A DNA stretch of 64,000 nt from Pseudomonas marginalis (lineage in GTDB: Bacteria > Pseudomonadota > Gammaproteobacteria > Pseudomonadales > Pseudomonadaceae), in assembly GCF_008692035.1 (NCBI RefSeq), contig NZ_VTFG01000006.1:1-64000 (forward strand). Reading direction: 5' to 3'. Below, in pieces: positions 35,926 through 43,858 of the stretch (positions are counted from its first letter, which is position 1; each line of letters begins with the position of its first letter). The translations under genes were made by a program, and so were the position numbers. Under the pieces are notes generated by a model. It did not search any database. It had not been told where the DNA came from and was given only the letters and a program-made list of their open reading frames with translations.

Positions 35926-36359
35926 AGCGTCGCCGCCTCAAAGGCCCGCAGTACGCGCAGTGCGGCTTCCATGTCGGCGGTCGGAAGGTCCGCCAGCACT
36001 TCGCGGCGCAGGCGCACCAATTGCACCTCCACCGCCTGCACCAACTCGCGACCACGCTCGGTGAGGCTCAGGGCCTTGGCGCGGCGGTCGTGGACGTCTT
36101 CGGTACGGCACACATAGCCGTCATGGCACAGCCGGTCGAGCAGACGCACCAGGGACGGGCTTTCCATCCCGGAGGCCTGGGCCACTTTGACCTGGTGCAC
36201 CCCGTCGCCCAGGCGGCCGATCATCAACAGCGGCACGGCGCAGGCTTCGGAGATGCCATAGCTGACCAGCGTGCTCTGGCAGATTTTGCGCCAGTTACGG
36301 GCGCCCACCACCATGCTGCTGCTGAGGTTCATCTGGAGTTGTTCGAGGGATTGAGGCAC
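35922..36359 (-). CDS. MarR family transcriptional regulator
   Basis: This 145-residue winged-helix regulator has the MarR core: recognition helix SPSLVRLLDRLCHDGYV-type segment (ESPSLVRLLDRLCHDGYVC about 67-85), and the wing with DVHDRRAKALSLTERG (about 89-104). MarR proteins usually repress their own operon until a small aromatic ligand binds. The start is a GTG at 36359 without a strong ribosome site; an internal ATG (36332) is an alternative. A perfect palindrome 17 bases upstream is the likely operator. It heads an efflux operon. Confidence 0.87.
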   Translation of the reverse strand: MPQSLEQLQMNLSSSMVVGARNWRKICQSTLVSYGISEACAVPLLMIGRLGDGVHQVKVAQASGMESPSLVRLLDRLCHDGYVCRTEDVHDRRAKALSLTERGRELVQAVEVQLVRLRREVLADLPTADMEAALRVLRAFEAATL

Positions 36360-36375
36360 TGGATAGTTCGCATAC

Positions 36376-36391
36376 AGTTAGTTTGCTAACT
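36376..36391. promoter_or_regulatory. Palindromic operator upstream of marR-type gene
   Basis: AGTTAG-TTTG-CTAACT is an exact 6-base inverted repeat with a 4-base spacer, centred about 24 bases upstream of the GTG start of the MarR gene. Its size and position are typical of a MarR dimer operator overlapping the promoter or leader, consistent with autorepression of the efflux operon. Binding is inferred, not shown. Confidence 0.65.
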
Positions 36392-36479
36392 ATCAATATG
36401 GCCAAGGGATCGAATTGCGTCAAGTTTTGAAACAATTTAGCGGATGGGTGGAGCGATTCAGTGGCAACGCCGCAGGCCG

Positions 36480-36576
36480 AATGTGGGAGGGGGCTGGCCC
36501 CCGATAGCGGAGTGTCAGTGAACAGATTCGTTAGATGATCCACCGCCATCGGGGGCAAGCCCCCTCCCACATTTGG
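36480..36576. repeat. REPIN (two inverted REPs)
   Basis: Left arm AATGTGGGAGGGGGCTGGCC (one base differs from the usual CTTGCC) and right arm GGGCAAGCCCCCTCCCACAT are inverted copies with a spacer of about 45 bases. It fills most of the 386-base gap between the MarR start and the disrupted membrane gene; the remainder, about 36,577-36,745, contains only unconvincing ORFs. Confidence 0.8.
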
Positions 36577-36745
36577 ATCGGTGTCGGCTTCAGGATTGCT
36601 GTGCGGCCTCGCCATCCAGGTGGCGCTTGTTTTGGCCCATCACCTCGCGAAGGGGGATCCGTGTGGCCGTGACCAAGGGGATGGTTGGGTCTGTGCAACC
36701 GGCTTATTGCCCGCTCAGCCTCCTAAGCGGCCCTGCTGGAAAACG

Positions 36746-37158
36746 TCAGCACCTTTTGCTCCACCGCCAGACGCTCCAGATTTTCACTGCCTCGGACGCA
36801 ACGACTAACGCAGCCATTAACACCAAGTTGTAGTTAGGAAAAAACTGAGCACCTACCAGCAACAGCGAAACAGAAGGCACAATAAAAGCCAATCGCAAGG
36901 GTGTTTGAAGGTAAGTAACCCACCTCACCTGTTCACGTCCAAGAAAAACAGTAAGCACGAGATTACGATGGAAGCTTGCAGCAGCATGGCAAAGCCGAAC
37001 ATGTATAACTGCACAACACTATGATCACGCAGCACCCATAAAGCACTTTCAAAATCGCTTAAATAAGGAATCCTTCCCTCTATTGCGCTGGCCACTGCAT
37101 ACCGAATCAGATAAAGGGCATCCATGACTCCCCAAAACCAAAAAACCAGCCGTTTCAT
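36746..37158 (-). pseudogene. Frameshifted multi-span membrane protein
   Basis: One frame encodes MKRLVFWFWGVMDALYLIRY and on to VISCLLFF (77 codons from 37158), and the next frame continues LGREQVRWVTYLQTPLRLAF to the end (stop at 36746). Joining them needs one extra base in the run of five A on the plus strand (36944-36948). The joined product, about 136 residues, would have about four membrane spans. The break may be real inactivation or a sequencing error. The family is not recognised. It lies next to the Fic gene in an AT-richer patch. Confidence 0.55.
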
Positions 37159-37232
37159 GTTGTGTCCAGAGCAGGGAGTTAGCGCCTGTTAATAGCGAGC
37201 GCCTCCCACCGGCCACTACCGTCCACTTCCGC

Positions 37233-38726
37233 TTAGCCGATAGGAAATTTCCCAGTGTCGCGCAGAGCATGCCCCACCTCCTCCTCAATAAACTCAAACA
37301 CCTCCTCCGACACGCTGTACTGAAACTGCTTGCGTCGGTGCTTGGAAACCTTGCCCTCGTTATCCAGGCACATCATCACCAGCTTTGATAGATCACTGCC
37401 GCGCACATCAAAGCGCTGGTTCACGGCCTTGATCACGCGGTCGTAGCGGTCGAGAAATTCGGTTTCTTCGCGCAGTTCCACTTCCAACGCGCGGCGGGCC
37501 ATTTGCAGGGTGAATTCGACGCAGTGGGTGGCGTCCCAGTAGCGGTAGATCGAGGGGTGGCCGATGAAGTCGAAGGCCATTTGATCGCCGTCCAGCCACG
37601 TGACGTTCCAGAATTCCCGCGTCGGCTGGGAAAAGGCTTTGAGAGCGGCCAGATAAGCTTGCTCTTCGTGCTTCATCGCGACGGACACCGGTAGCAGCAG
37701 GCCGTTTTCCAGTGCACCGTAATGGCAGAGCGTCTGATGGATCAGGAAGCGCGACAATCGCCCGTTGCCGTCCATAAACGGGTGCAGGAATACGAAGCCG
37801 AAGGCAGTGACTGCCGCCGCTACCAGGGGGTCGACTTCACGTACTGGCTGATTGGCGAAGGCCATCAGCTCTTCCATCAGTTCCTGGCAAAGTTCAGGGG
37901 CTGGAGGAACATAGCTGACGCCCGCCGCGCCGCGCAGGCCGTTGTGCAGATGATTCTGCTCATGGCGAAACGCGACAGCTTTGTCGAAGGGGTTGGAGAC
38001 GGTGCTGTTCTGCAGATCTACCAAGTAGTCCTCGGTCAGCAAGCGGCCTTCGTGGGCCTGGCGTAACAGTTGAACGAAGCGGCGGGATTTTTCTTCGCTG
38101 GGTTGTTCTTTTTCGATGGCAAACGAATCACGGGTTTCGTGGAGGTAGGCCCACTGGATGGCACGGTCCATCATTTCGGGTGGGAGGGTGGCCATGAAGG
38201 ATTTGGCGCGGGCCAGCACATTGAGCGCCAACAACGCGTCCAGCTCAGGCGTTCGCTCCACGGTGGCGCAGTAATGCAAAGAACCCAAGCCGTTGAAATC
38301 CACGCGCCAGCGGCTGTTGCGGATGCTGGGTCCGGTTACGTAGCGCTCGGGATCGAATAAGGCAACGACGCGGCCTCGAACGGGCTTTGAATAATCCAGG
38401 GCCTGCCCGGTAAATCCCTCCCATAGAAAACAAGCTTTGCGAATGAACGCACCATTGGGCGAATCCGCCAAGGCAACCAAAAACGGCTCAGGACCAAGCC
38501 GTTCAAAAGCCTGGGCGAGCACGGCCAGGTTCACGCCTTCATGCTTGAGAGCAAATAGCACATGCTCAAATAACGCAGCATGCGCGGGCGCCACAGCGGC
38601 CGGCACAGCCAGACAAGTGCCGATTCGAGTGATTCTGGTCACGGGTTTAATCATCGCAACACGGGAGGGCGCAATAATCTTTAGGTCCAGGACTTCACAT
38701 AGATGGGCATATCCGACTGTTGCCAA
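37233..38726 (-). CDS. Fic domain protein (probable AMP transferase)
   Basis: This 497-residue protein has the Fic catalytic motif HPFMDGNGRLSR (315-326), matching HPFx(D/E)GN(G/K)R, with catalytic His315. Such enzymes usually transfer AMP from ATP to a target protein's side chain. A class-II-like inhibitory segment DSFAIEKE is at about 200-207, before the Fic motif: Ser201 and Glu205 fit the S/T-x-x-x-E pattern, but the next residue is Lys instead of Gly/Asn. The start is TTG at 38726, favoured by GGGGGA 7 bases upstream; an ATG 72 bases in is the alternative. The C-terminal part (about 400-497) looks like a winged-helix. The target is unknown. Confidence 0.86.
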   Translation of the reverse strand: MATVGYAHLCEVLDLKIIAPSRVAMIKPVTRITRIGTCLAVPAAVAPAHAALFEHVLFALKHEGVNLAVLAQAFERLGPEPFLVALADSPNGAFIRKACFLWEGFTGQALDYSKPVRGRVVALFDPERYVTGPSIRNSRWRVDFNGLGSLHYCATVERTPELDALLALNVLARAKSFMATLPPEMMDRAIQWAYLHETRDSFAIEKEQPSEEKSRRFVQLLRQAHEGRLLTEDYLVDLQNSTVSNPFDKAVAFRHEQNHLHNGLRGAAGVSYVPPAPELCQELMEELMAFANQPVREVDPLVAAAVTAFGFVFLHPFMDGNGRLSRFLIHQTLCHYGALENGLLLPVSVAMKHEEQAYLAALKAFSQPTREFWNVTWLDGDQMAFDFIGHPSIYRYWDATHCVEFTLQMARRALEVELREETEFLDRYDRVIKAVNQRFDVRGSDLSKLVMMCLDNEGKVSKHRRKQFQYSVSEEVFEFIEEEVGHALRDTGKFPIG

Positions 38727-38769
38727 GGTGAATCCCCCAAGAAAAAATAACCCAGGCGATTAAAGCCCA

Positions 38770-38830
38770 GATTTTTTTACTGCTCACCTTTTTTTTTTAC
38801 AAAAACACAATTTTCAAAAGATTTTTTTAC
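38770..38830. promoter_or_regulatory. A-tract cluster upstream of the Fic gene
   Basis: Three T-tracts end in AC on the plus strand: GATTTTTTTAC (38770-38780), T10-AC (38789-38800) and GATTTTTTTAC (38820-38830). The outer two are exactly 50 bases apart. On the minus strand these are A-tracts 44-104 bases upstream of the Fic TTG start, and could act as UP elements or bent DNA. The last one overlaps the DUF2789 stop codon. Confidence 0.45.
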
Positions 38831-39072
38831 ACCCCTCGCCCACCCCGCAACATCAGATTCAACTCATCCACCACCTCCGCCCAATCCGCATCGTCCAAGA
38901 TTTCCTCACGCAAAAATGCTTTCTGGCTGTCTGTCCAGAAAAACGCCTCAGCCAACTTCAAATCCGGCTTGAGTGGCGAGTGGGCGGTCACAAACTGATC
39001 AATACCGACCGGGTCATCCGGCAGCCCAAGCTGTTTGAACAGTGACGGCAAGCTGTGCACGGGCGATTCCAT
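38827..39072 (-). CDS. DUF2789 protein
   Basis: This 81-residue protein matches DUF2789: it begins MESPVHSLPSLFKQLGLPDD, then FVTAHSPLKPDLKLAEAFFW and a C-terminal helix. The family is small and soluble and its function is unknown. It ends close to the A-tract cluster of the Fic gene. It does not appear to be co-transcribed with the glycosyltransferase, although both run in the same direction, with about 33 bases between. Confidence 0.85.
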   Translation of the reverse strand: MESPVHSLPSLFKQLGLPDDPVGIDQFVTAHSPLKPDLKLAEAFFWTDSQKAFLREEILDDADWAEVVDELNLMLRGGRGV

Positions 39073-39105
39073 GACGGACTCCTGAAAAAAGGTATTTAAC
39101 CGAGT

Positions 39106-40710
39106 CTAGCGGCAGCCCTCGGGTTGTGGTGGCGGCACGTTGCACAACACGAACAAACGCGCCCTGGCACCACCACCGTCCTGGCGACTGAGTTCGCGCC
39201 AGCCCTGGGGCAGTGGCGCGAAATCGTCCGACGCTTCGTTGCTGCTGATCAGCCACACGCGGCGGGTGTCGGCGGGCAGTGCCGACAGACGGTCCAGGTA
39301 AATGCGCCCGCCGTCCTGGTCCACCAGGGTGCCGAAGCCGTAGGCGTTGGGCCGGGTCGGCGTGCCATCGGGCTTGGGCGGGGTGTAGAGCTGCAGTTGG
39401 GCGTCGGTCTGGTCGTAATACACATAGCTGAGGTACCACATCATGTCGCTGAGGACGATGCGATCGTCTTCCTGGTAATTGCGATTGACGAACTCCACCG
39501 GCACATTGAATTGGTCGTGCTCATCCACCGTGAAGTTGTTTTTGAGGCCCACCAGCTCCACGCCGACAAACAGCACGAACAGCGCCGCACCCAGCAGCGA
39601 CAAGCGCGCAGGCAGGCGGTCGATCGCCATGGCGACAAGGATCGGCAAACCCAAGGCGTACACCGTAAGGTAGCGCTCGATAAACACCGGGGAGATAAAC
39701 GATACCCCGTAGACCAGCAACAGCGGCAGCAGGAAAAACAGCGCCAGCAGGCAAGCTGGCCGATGGCGTTCGCGGTCTCGCGCGGCCGTCATCACGACCA
39801 CGGCCATCAGTAACAGCGGGACAAACCAGAACAGCGGTGGCCAGAAGCCGATACCTTCATCCTGTAACACGAACTGCCAGATCATCGAAGGCAGGGAAAA
39901 CAGGCTGACCGGTTCTTCCCAGCCTATGTCCCCGCCTACCTTGAGTTGTTCGACGTGCTGCACCAGGTCCAGCAGGTTCGGCAGCCACGGTACGTACAAC
40001 AGCACAATCGCGGCATTGGCTACCCACCAGGCCGGGCGTGCGATCAGCCGTCGGCCTCGCGGCTGCGCCTGCCACAGCACCCCCAGGTAAGCCCAATGCA
40101 CCAGCACGCACAGGGCGGTGAAGTAATGGGTGTAGAACCCGGCGCTCATCAACGCCACATACATGGCCAGGTAGCGCAGCCGCTCGGGCTGGCGTACCCA
40201 GTACACCAGCGCCAGCGTGGCCCCCAGCAGCCACACGCCCAGCAGCGAATACATGCGCACTTCCTGGCTGTAGCGCACCGCCGTGGGCAGCAGCGCCAGC
40301 AGGATCCCCGCCAGCACGGCAGCACGCCGGGTAGACAGTTGCCGTGTCAGCCAGACACCCAGGCCCACCGCAACCACGCCGGGGATGGCACTCATGCCAC
40401 GAATCGACCAGATACTGTCGCCGAACAGCTCGATCCAGCCGCGCAGCATGAAGAAGTACAACGGCGGGTGCACATCGTGAGCGGCGTGAAACCACAGGTC
40501 GGCAGCGGCGTATTCACTGAGCAGCAGGCTGGAGCCCTCGTCGCCCCAGATCGCCGCCGATGTCAGGCGGTAAAACCGCAGGGCCATGGCCAGTCCCAGG
40601 ATCGGCACCCACCACAGTCGGCTCAGCCAACCGACGCGTTCCCACGTAAGACGATTGAATGCGGGCAACGCACCGACCTTTTCGTTTTGCTCTACCACAG
40701 ACCGGCGCAC
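39106..40710 (-). CDS. Glycosyltransferase family 39 membrane protein
   Basis: This 534-residue multi-span protein resembles GT39/ArnT-type glycosyltransferases, which move sugars from a polyprenyl-phosphate donor onto lipids or proteins in the periplasm. The family acidic motif is visible in the first loop (AAIWGDEGSSLLLSEYA at about 52-68), with HDVHPPLYFFMLRGW following, and about 11 membrane spans. The GTG start at 40710 has GGGGGAAT at a suitable distance. Neighbours do not reveal the acceptor. The last 100 residues form a soluble domain. Confidence 0.85.
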   Translation of the reverse strand: MRRSVVEQNEKVGALPAFNRLTWERVGWLSRLWWVPILGLAMALRFYRLTSAAIWGDEGSSLLLSEYAAADLWFHAAHDVHPPLYFFMLRGWIELFGDSIWSIRGMSAIPGVVAVGLGVWLTRQLSTRRAAVLAGILLALLPTAVRYSQEVRMYSLLGVWLLGATLALVYWVRQPERLRYLAMYVALMSAGFYTHYFTALCVLVHWAYLGVLWQAQPRGRRLIARPAWWVANAAIVLLYVPWLPNLLDLVQHVEQLKVGGDIGWEEPVSLFSLPSMIWQFVLQDEGIGFWPPLFWFVPLLLMAVVVMTAARDRERHRPACLLALFFLLPLLLVYGVSFISPVFIERYLTVYALGLPILVAMAIDRLPARLSLLGAALFVLFVGVELVGLKNNFTVDEHDQFNVPVEFVNRNYQEDDRIVLSDMMWYLSYVYYDQTDAQLQLYTPPKPDGTPTRPNAYGFGTLVDQDGGRIYLDRLSALPADTRRVWLISSNEASDDFAPLPQGWRELSRQDGGGARARLFVLCNVPPPQPEGCR

Positions 40711-40889
40711 CTCGATTCCCCCGCTGTTGCCTTGAGTGCCTCAGCGCAAACACCGCCACTCTAGGACAAAAGCCCCCGGTTCGCTTCTGGAATCGGACAA
40801 ATCAGCAATTTGTGTAGGGCTTCACCGAAGCGCCCGCAGGAACACGCTATGATTGCCGCCCTCCAAGGACCCAGGATCAAGGACACGTC

Positions 40890-43052
40890 ATGCGTATCGG
40901 TTTTCTCTCCCCCCTGGCACTGGCCCTGCTGGCCGGTATTTCCCAGCAGGCCCAGGCCAGTTCCGACGATTCGTGCTACCCCGATTGGCGTGTCTCGCGT
41001 GACAGCCTCGACCCTTGCAACAACGTGCCGTTCCTGAGCCCGGGCAATGACAGCCGGGCCAACCTGCGCCTGTTGCTGGCGGACAAAAAGGCCGCGCCGT
41101 TGGTGCCCAAGGCGTTGAGCGAAGATGACCTGGCCCAGGGTTTCGGCCCGGTGCCGTTCCCGGTGTATCGCCTGGCCGCTGCCTCCAGTGCAGAGACCGA
41201 GCCCGACTCGGACGATTCGCCTACCGCTGAGCTGGACACCCTGCTGACGCCCCTGGGCATCAAGCGCGAGGCGTACAAGACCGCTGGCGAAGCCTTCCTC
41301 AATGGCGAAGGCAGCCGCTGCCGCAGCAACGACGATGACAGCGCCACGGCGTTTATCCGCCAGGTGGTCAAGGCCGACATGCCGGCGGCCGAGCGCGCGC
41401 TGCTGGCAAAGGCGCGGCTGCAACTGCTCACCACCTGCACCTGGGATGGCCCGGTGATCGCCGAGCCGCAGCAGATCCAGTCAGCCGACGGCCAACTGTT
41501 TCGCACCTACCTGCAAGCCGCCGCGGATTTCTACAGCGGCCGCTTCGCCGAGGCCGCGCAAGGCTTTGCCGGCGTCGGCAGTGCACAGTCGCCGTGGCTG
41601 AAGGAAACCGCGCTGTACATGACCGCCCGCACAGCGCTCAACCAGGCCCAGGCCGATACCTATGACGAAGACGGCGTACCGCACCTGGACCGTGTGGATA
41701 AACCCGCATTGGCCACGGCCGAGCAGGGCTTCAAGGCCTACCTGAAGACTTATCCACAGGGCGAATACGCGGCCTCGGCCCACGGCCTGCTGCGCCGGGT
41801 GTACTGGCTGGCCGACGACAACACCCAGCTCGCCGACGCGTTCGCCTGGGCACTGACGGCCACCGACGAGCAGCGCAATGTGTCTGAGGATGAGCTGGTA
41901 GAAGAAGCTGACCTCAAGCTGTTGATGGTCAACAGCGATACCGTCAAGACCCCGATGATCCAGCTCGTCAGCGACCTGATGGTGATGCGCGGCGGCAACC
42001 AGCCGGCCCTCAACCGCGCAGACCTCGAGAAGCAAAAAGCCGCGTTCGCCAGCGAGCCGGAGCTCTATGAGTATTTGCTGGCCGTGTGTGCGCTGTACAT
42101 CGAACATCAACCGGATGCTGCCCTGAAGCAGTTGCCGCAAAGCGTGCCGACAAACCTCAACTACTTCGCCTTCAGCCAACAGACCCTGCGCGCCCTGGCC
42201 CTGGAAGCCAAGCAGGACTGGAAAGGCGCCGAAGCGCTGTGGCTGCAACTGTTGCCGCTGGCAAAACTGCCGCTGCAACGCGACCAGCTGGAGTTGGCCC
42301 TGGCCATGAACTACGAGCGCAGCGGCCAGTTGGCCAAGGTGTTCGCCAGCGATTCGCCGATCAGCGCCAAACAGGTGCGCTACATCCTGCTGCGCAACAT
42401 CGCCGGGCCTGAACTGCTGCGCCAGCAGATCGCCCAGGCGAGCGATCCGCTGGAACGCCAGACCGCGCAATTCGTGCTGCTCTACAAAGACCTGCTGCAC
42501 GGCCAGTTCGCCACCTTCGCCGAAGACCTCAAGCAGCTGCCGGCCCAGGCCCCCGAGGACAAGCTGGGCACCAGCCTGGGTTATGTCTACAGCGCCAGCC
42601 AGACGCTTAAGCTGTTCCAGTGGAACGGCGACAAGGCCGAATCCGGCTACGCCTGCCCGAGCATCGCGCAAACCGCAGCGACCTTGCAGACCGACGCGAA
42701 GAACCCTCAGGCCCTGAACTGCTTCGGCGAATTCATCCTGCGCAACAACCTGGACGGCATGCCTCTGGAGCAGGCCCGCGCCGCCGGCAGCCTGGGCAGC
42801 ACCGCTTCGGATTTCAAGGGTGAAACCTTCTCGCGGCTCGACGGTTACCAACAGGTCATCGGCAATGCCAAGGCACCGAAAAACGACAAGGCCTACGCCC
42901 TGTTCCGCGCCATCAACTGCTACGCGCCGGCCGGCTACAACAGCTGCGGCGGCCAGGACGTCGAACCTGGCGTGCGCAAAGCCTGGTTCCGCCAACTGAA
43001 AAGTGGTTTCGCCGACACCCAGTGGGGCAAATCGCTGCAGTACTACTGGTGA
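40890..43052 (+). CDS. TPR-containing periplasmic protein
   Basis: This 720-residue protein has a Sec signal peptide (cleaved after AQA, about residue 22) and a long helical repeat domain (alanine- and leucine-rich, with TPR-like units around 165-620). In other Pseudomonas such proteins carry names like outer membrane assembly lipoprotein YfiO, but I see no lipobox here and do not claim that role. AAGGA lies 6 bases upstream of the ATG. The stop overlaps the start of the DUF3142 gene by 4 bases, so the two are co-translated and probably function together. Confidence 0.75.
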   Translation: MRIGFLSPLALALLAGISQQAQASSDDSCYPDWRVSRDSLDPCNNVPFLSPGNDSRANLRLLLADKKAAPLVPKALSEDDLAQGFGPVPFPVYRLAAASSAETEPDSDDSPTAELDTLLTPLGIKREAYKTAGEAFLNGEGSRCRSNDDDSATAFIRQVVKADMPAAERALLAKARLQLLTTCTWDGPVIAEPQQIQSADGQLFRTYLQAAADFYSGRFAEAAQGFAGVGSAQSPWLKETALYMTARTALNQAQADTYDEDGVPHLDRVDKPALATAEQGFKAYLKTYPQGEYAASAHGLLRRVYWLADDNTQLADAFAWALTATDEQRNVSEDELVEEADLKLLMVNSDTVKTPMIQLVSDLMVMRGGNQPALNRADLEKQKAAFASEPELYEYLLAVCALYIEHQPDAALKQLPQSVPTNLNYFAFSQQTLRALALEAKQDWKGAEALWLQLLPLAKLPLQRDQLELALAMNYERSGQLAKVFASDSPISAKQVRYILLRNIAGPELLRQQIAQASDPLERQTAQFVLLYKDLLHGQFATFAEDLKQLPAQAPEDKLGTSLGYVYSASQTLKLFQWNGDKAESGYACPSIAQTAATLQTDAKNPQALNCFGEFILRNNLDGMPLEQARAAGSLGSTASDFKGETFSRLDGYQQVIGNAKAPKNDKAYALFRAINCYAPAGYNSCGGQDVEPGVRKAWFRQLKSGFADTQWGKSLQYYW

Positions 43053-43753
43053 AGCACCTGTGGCTGGGCGTGCTGTTGCTGGCAAGCCCGGCCTTCGGTG
43101 CCGTCGATGCCCGCGACTACGACGCCTTCTGGCTGTGGAGCGGCGTCACGCCCCAGCCGGTACTCAAGCAGGCCAAGACCCTGTACATCCTCCAGGGCCA
43201 GATCAACGCCACCCGCCGCGCGCCCCAGCGCGGTGTGCAACTGATCGCCCAAGGCATCAGCGTACCGCGCCTCACCCGCGGCGACGTCTGGGTGGTCTAC
43301 CGCGCCCACACCCTGCGCTGGCCCGAACAGGTCTACACCCAACTGCTCGGCCAGGTACAACGCTGGCGCGACGCAGGCAACCCGGTGGTCGGCATCCAGA
43401 TCGACTTCGACGCCCGCACCCAATACCTGCACGAATACGCCGACTTCCTGCGCGACCTGCGCCAGCGCCTGCCGGCCGATCTGAAACTGAGCATCACCGG
43501 CCTGATGGACTGGAGCAGCAACGCCGACCCCACCGCCATCAGCCAGCTCAAAGGCGTGGTGGATGAGGTGGTGGTGCAGACCTATCAGGGCCGCCAGAGC
43601 ATCCCGGATTACGCGGCGTATTTGCCACGGATGAACCGAATGGGGCTGCCGTTCAAGATCGGTTTGATTCAGGGTGGAGAGTGGGAGGAGCCGGGGTATT
43701 TGCAGGGGAGCGAGTGGTTTCGGGGGTATGTGGTGTTTTTACGCAATCCTTGA
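43049..43753 (+). CDS. DUF3142 protein
   Basis: This 234-residue protein begins at a GTG (43049) that overlaps the previous stop codon in GTGA. It has a signal peptide ending at about residue 17 (ASPAFG) and the DUF3142 body, a probable TIM-barrel fold with VVGIQIDFDARTQYLHEYAD (about 112-131) and EVVVQTYQGRQSIPDY. The family looks like a glycoside-hydrolase-type protein, but its substrate is unknown. It is paired with the periplasmic TPR-like protein. Confidence 0.85.
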   Translation: MKHLWLGVLLLASPAFGAVDARDYDAFWLWSGVTPQPVLKQAKTLYILQGQINATRRAPQRGVQLIAQGISVPRLTRGDVWVVYRAHTLRWPEQVYTQLLGQVQRWRDAGNPVVGIQIDFDARTQYLHEYADFLRDLRQRLPADLKLSITGLMDWSSNADPTAISQLKGVVDEVVVQTYQGRQSIPDYAAYLPRMNRMGLPFKIGLIQGGEWEEPGYLQGSEWFRGYVVFLRNP

Positions 43754-43756
43754 TGG

Positions 43757-43851
43757 ATGCTTGCTCGCGAAAACCTGAGATTGCCACGAGCATTCAGAAA
43801 GACCCGCGTCATCGTTAACGTTTTTCGCGAGCAAGCTCGCTCCTACATTGG
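43757..43851. repeat. Inverted REP pair, TAGGAGCGAGC family
   Basis: TGCTTGCTCGCGAAAAC (about 43758-43774) and GTTTTTCGCGAGCAAGCTCG followed by CTCCTACATT (to 43849) are inverted copies about 45 bases apart. They lie between the convergent 3' ends of DUF3142 and the TonB-dependent receptor. This is the second REP family in the window. Confidence 0.75.
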
Positions 43852-43858
43852 AAGATGG

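Noticed and set aside
36573..36833. Short plus-strand frames just after the REPIN (start MDRCRLQDCC and MSASGLLCGL)
   Set aside because: They start inside or beside a repeat, have no ribosome site, and overlap the membrane pseudogene on the other strand. The weak coding look is not enough to support a gene.
36920..36950. Programmed frameshift in the membrane gene
   Set aside because: The run at the joint is G-TTT-TTC on the coding strand, which does not fit the usual X-XXY-YYZ slippery pattern; a simple indel is the better explanation.
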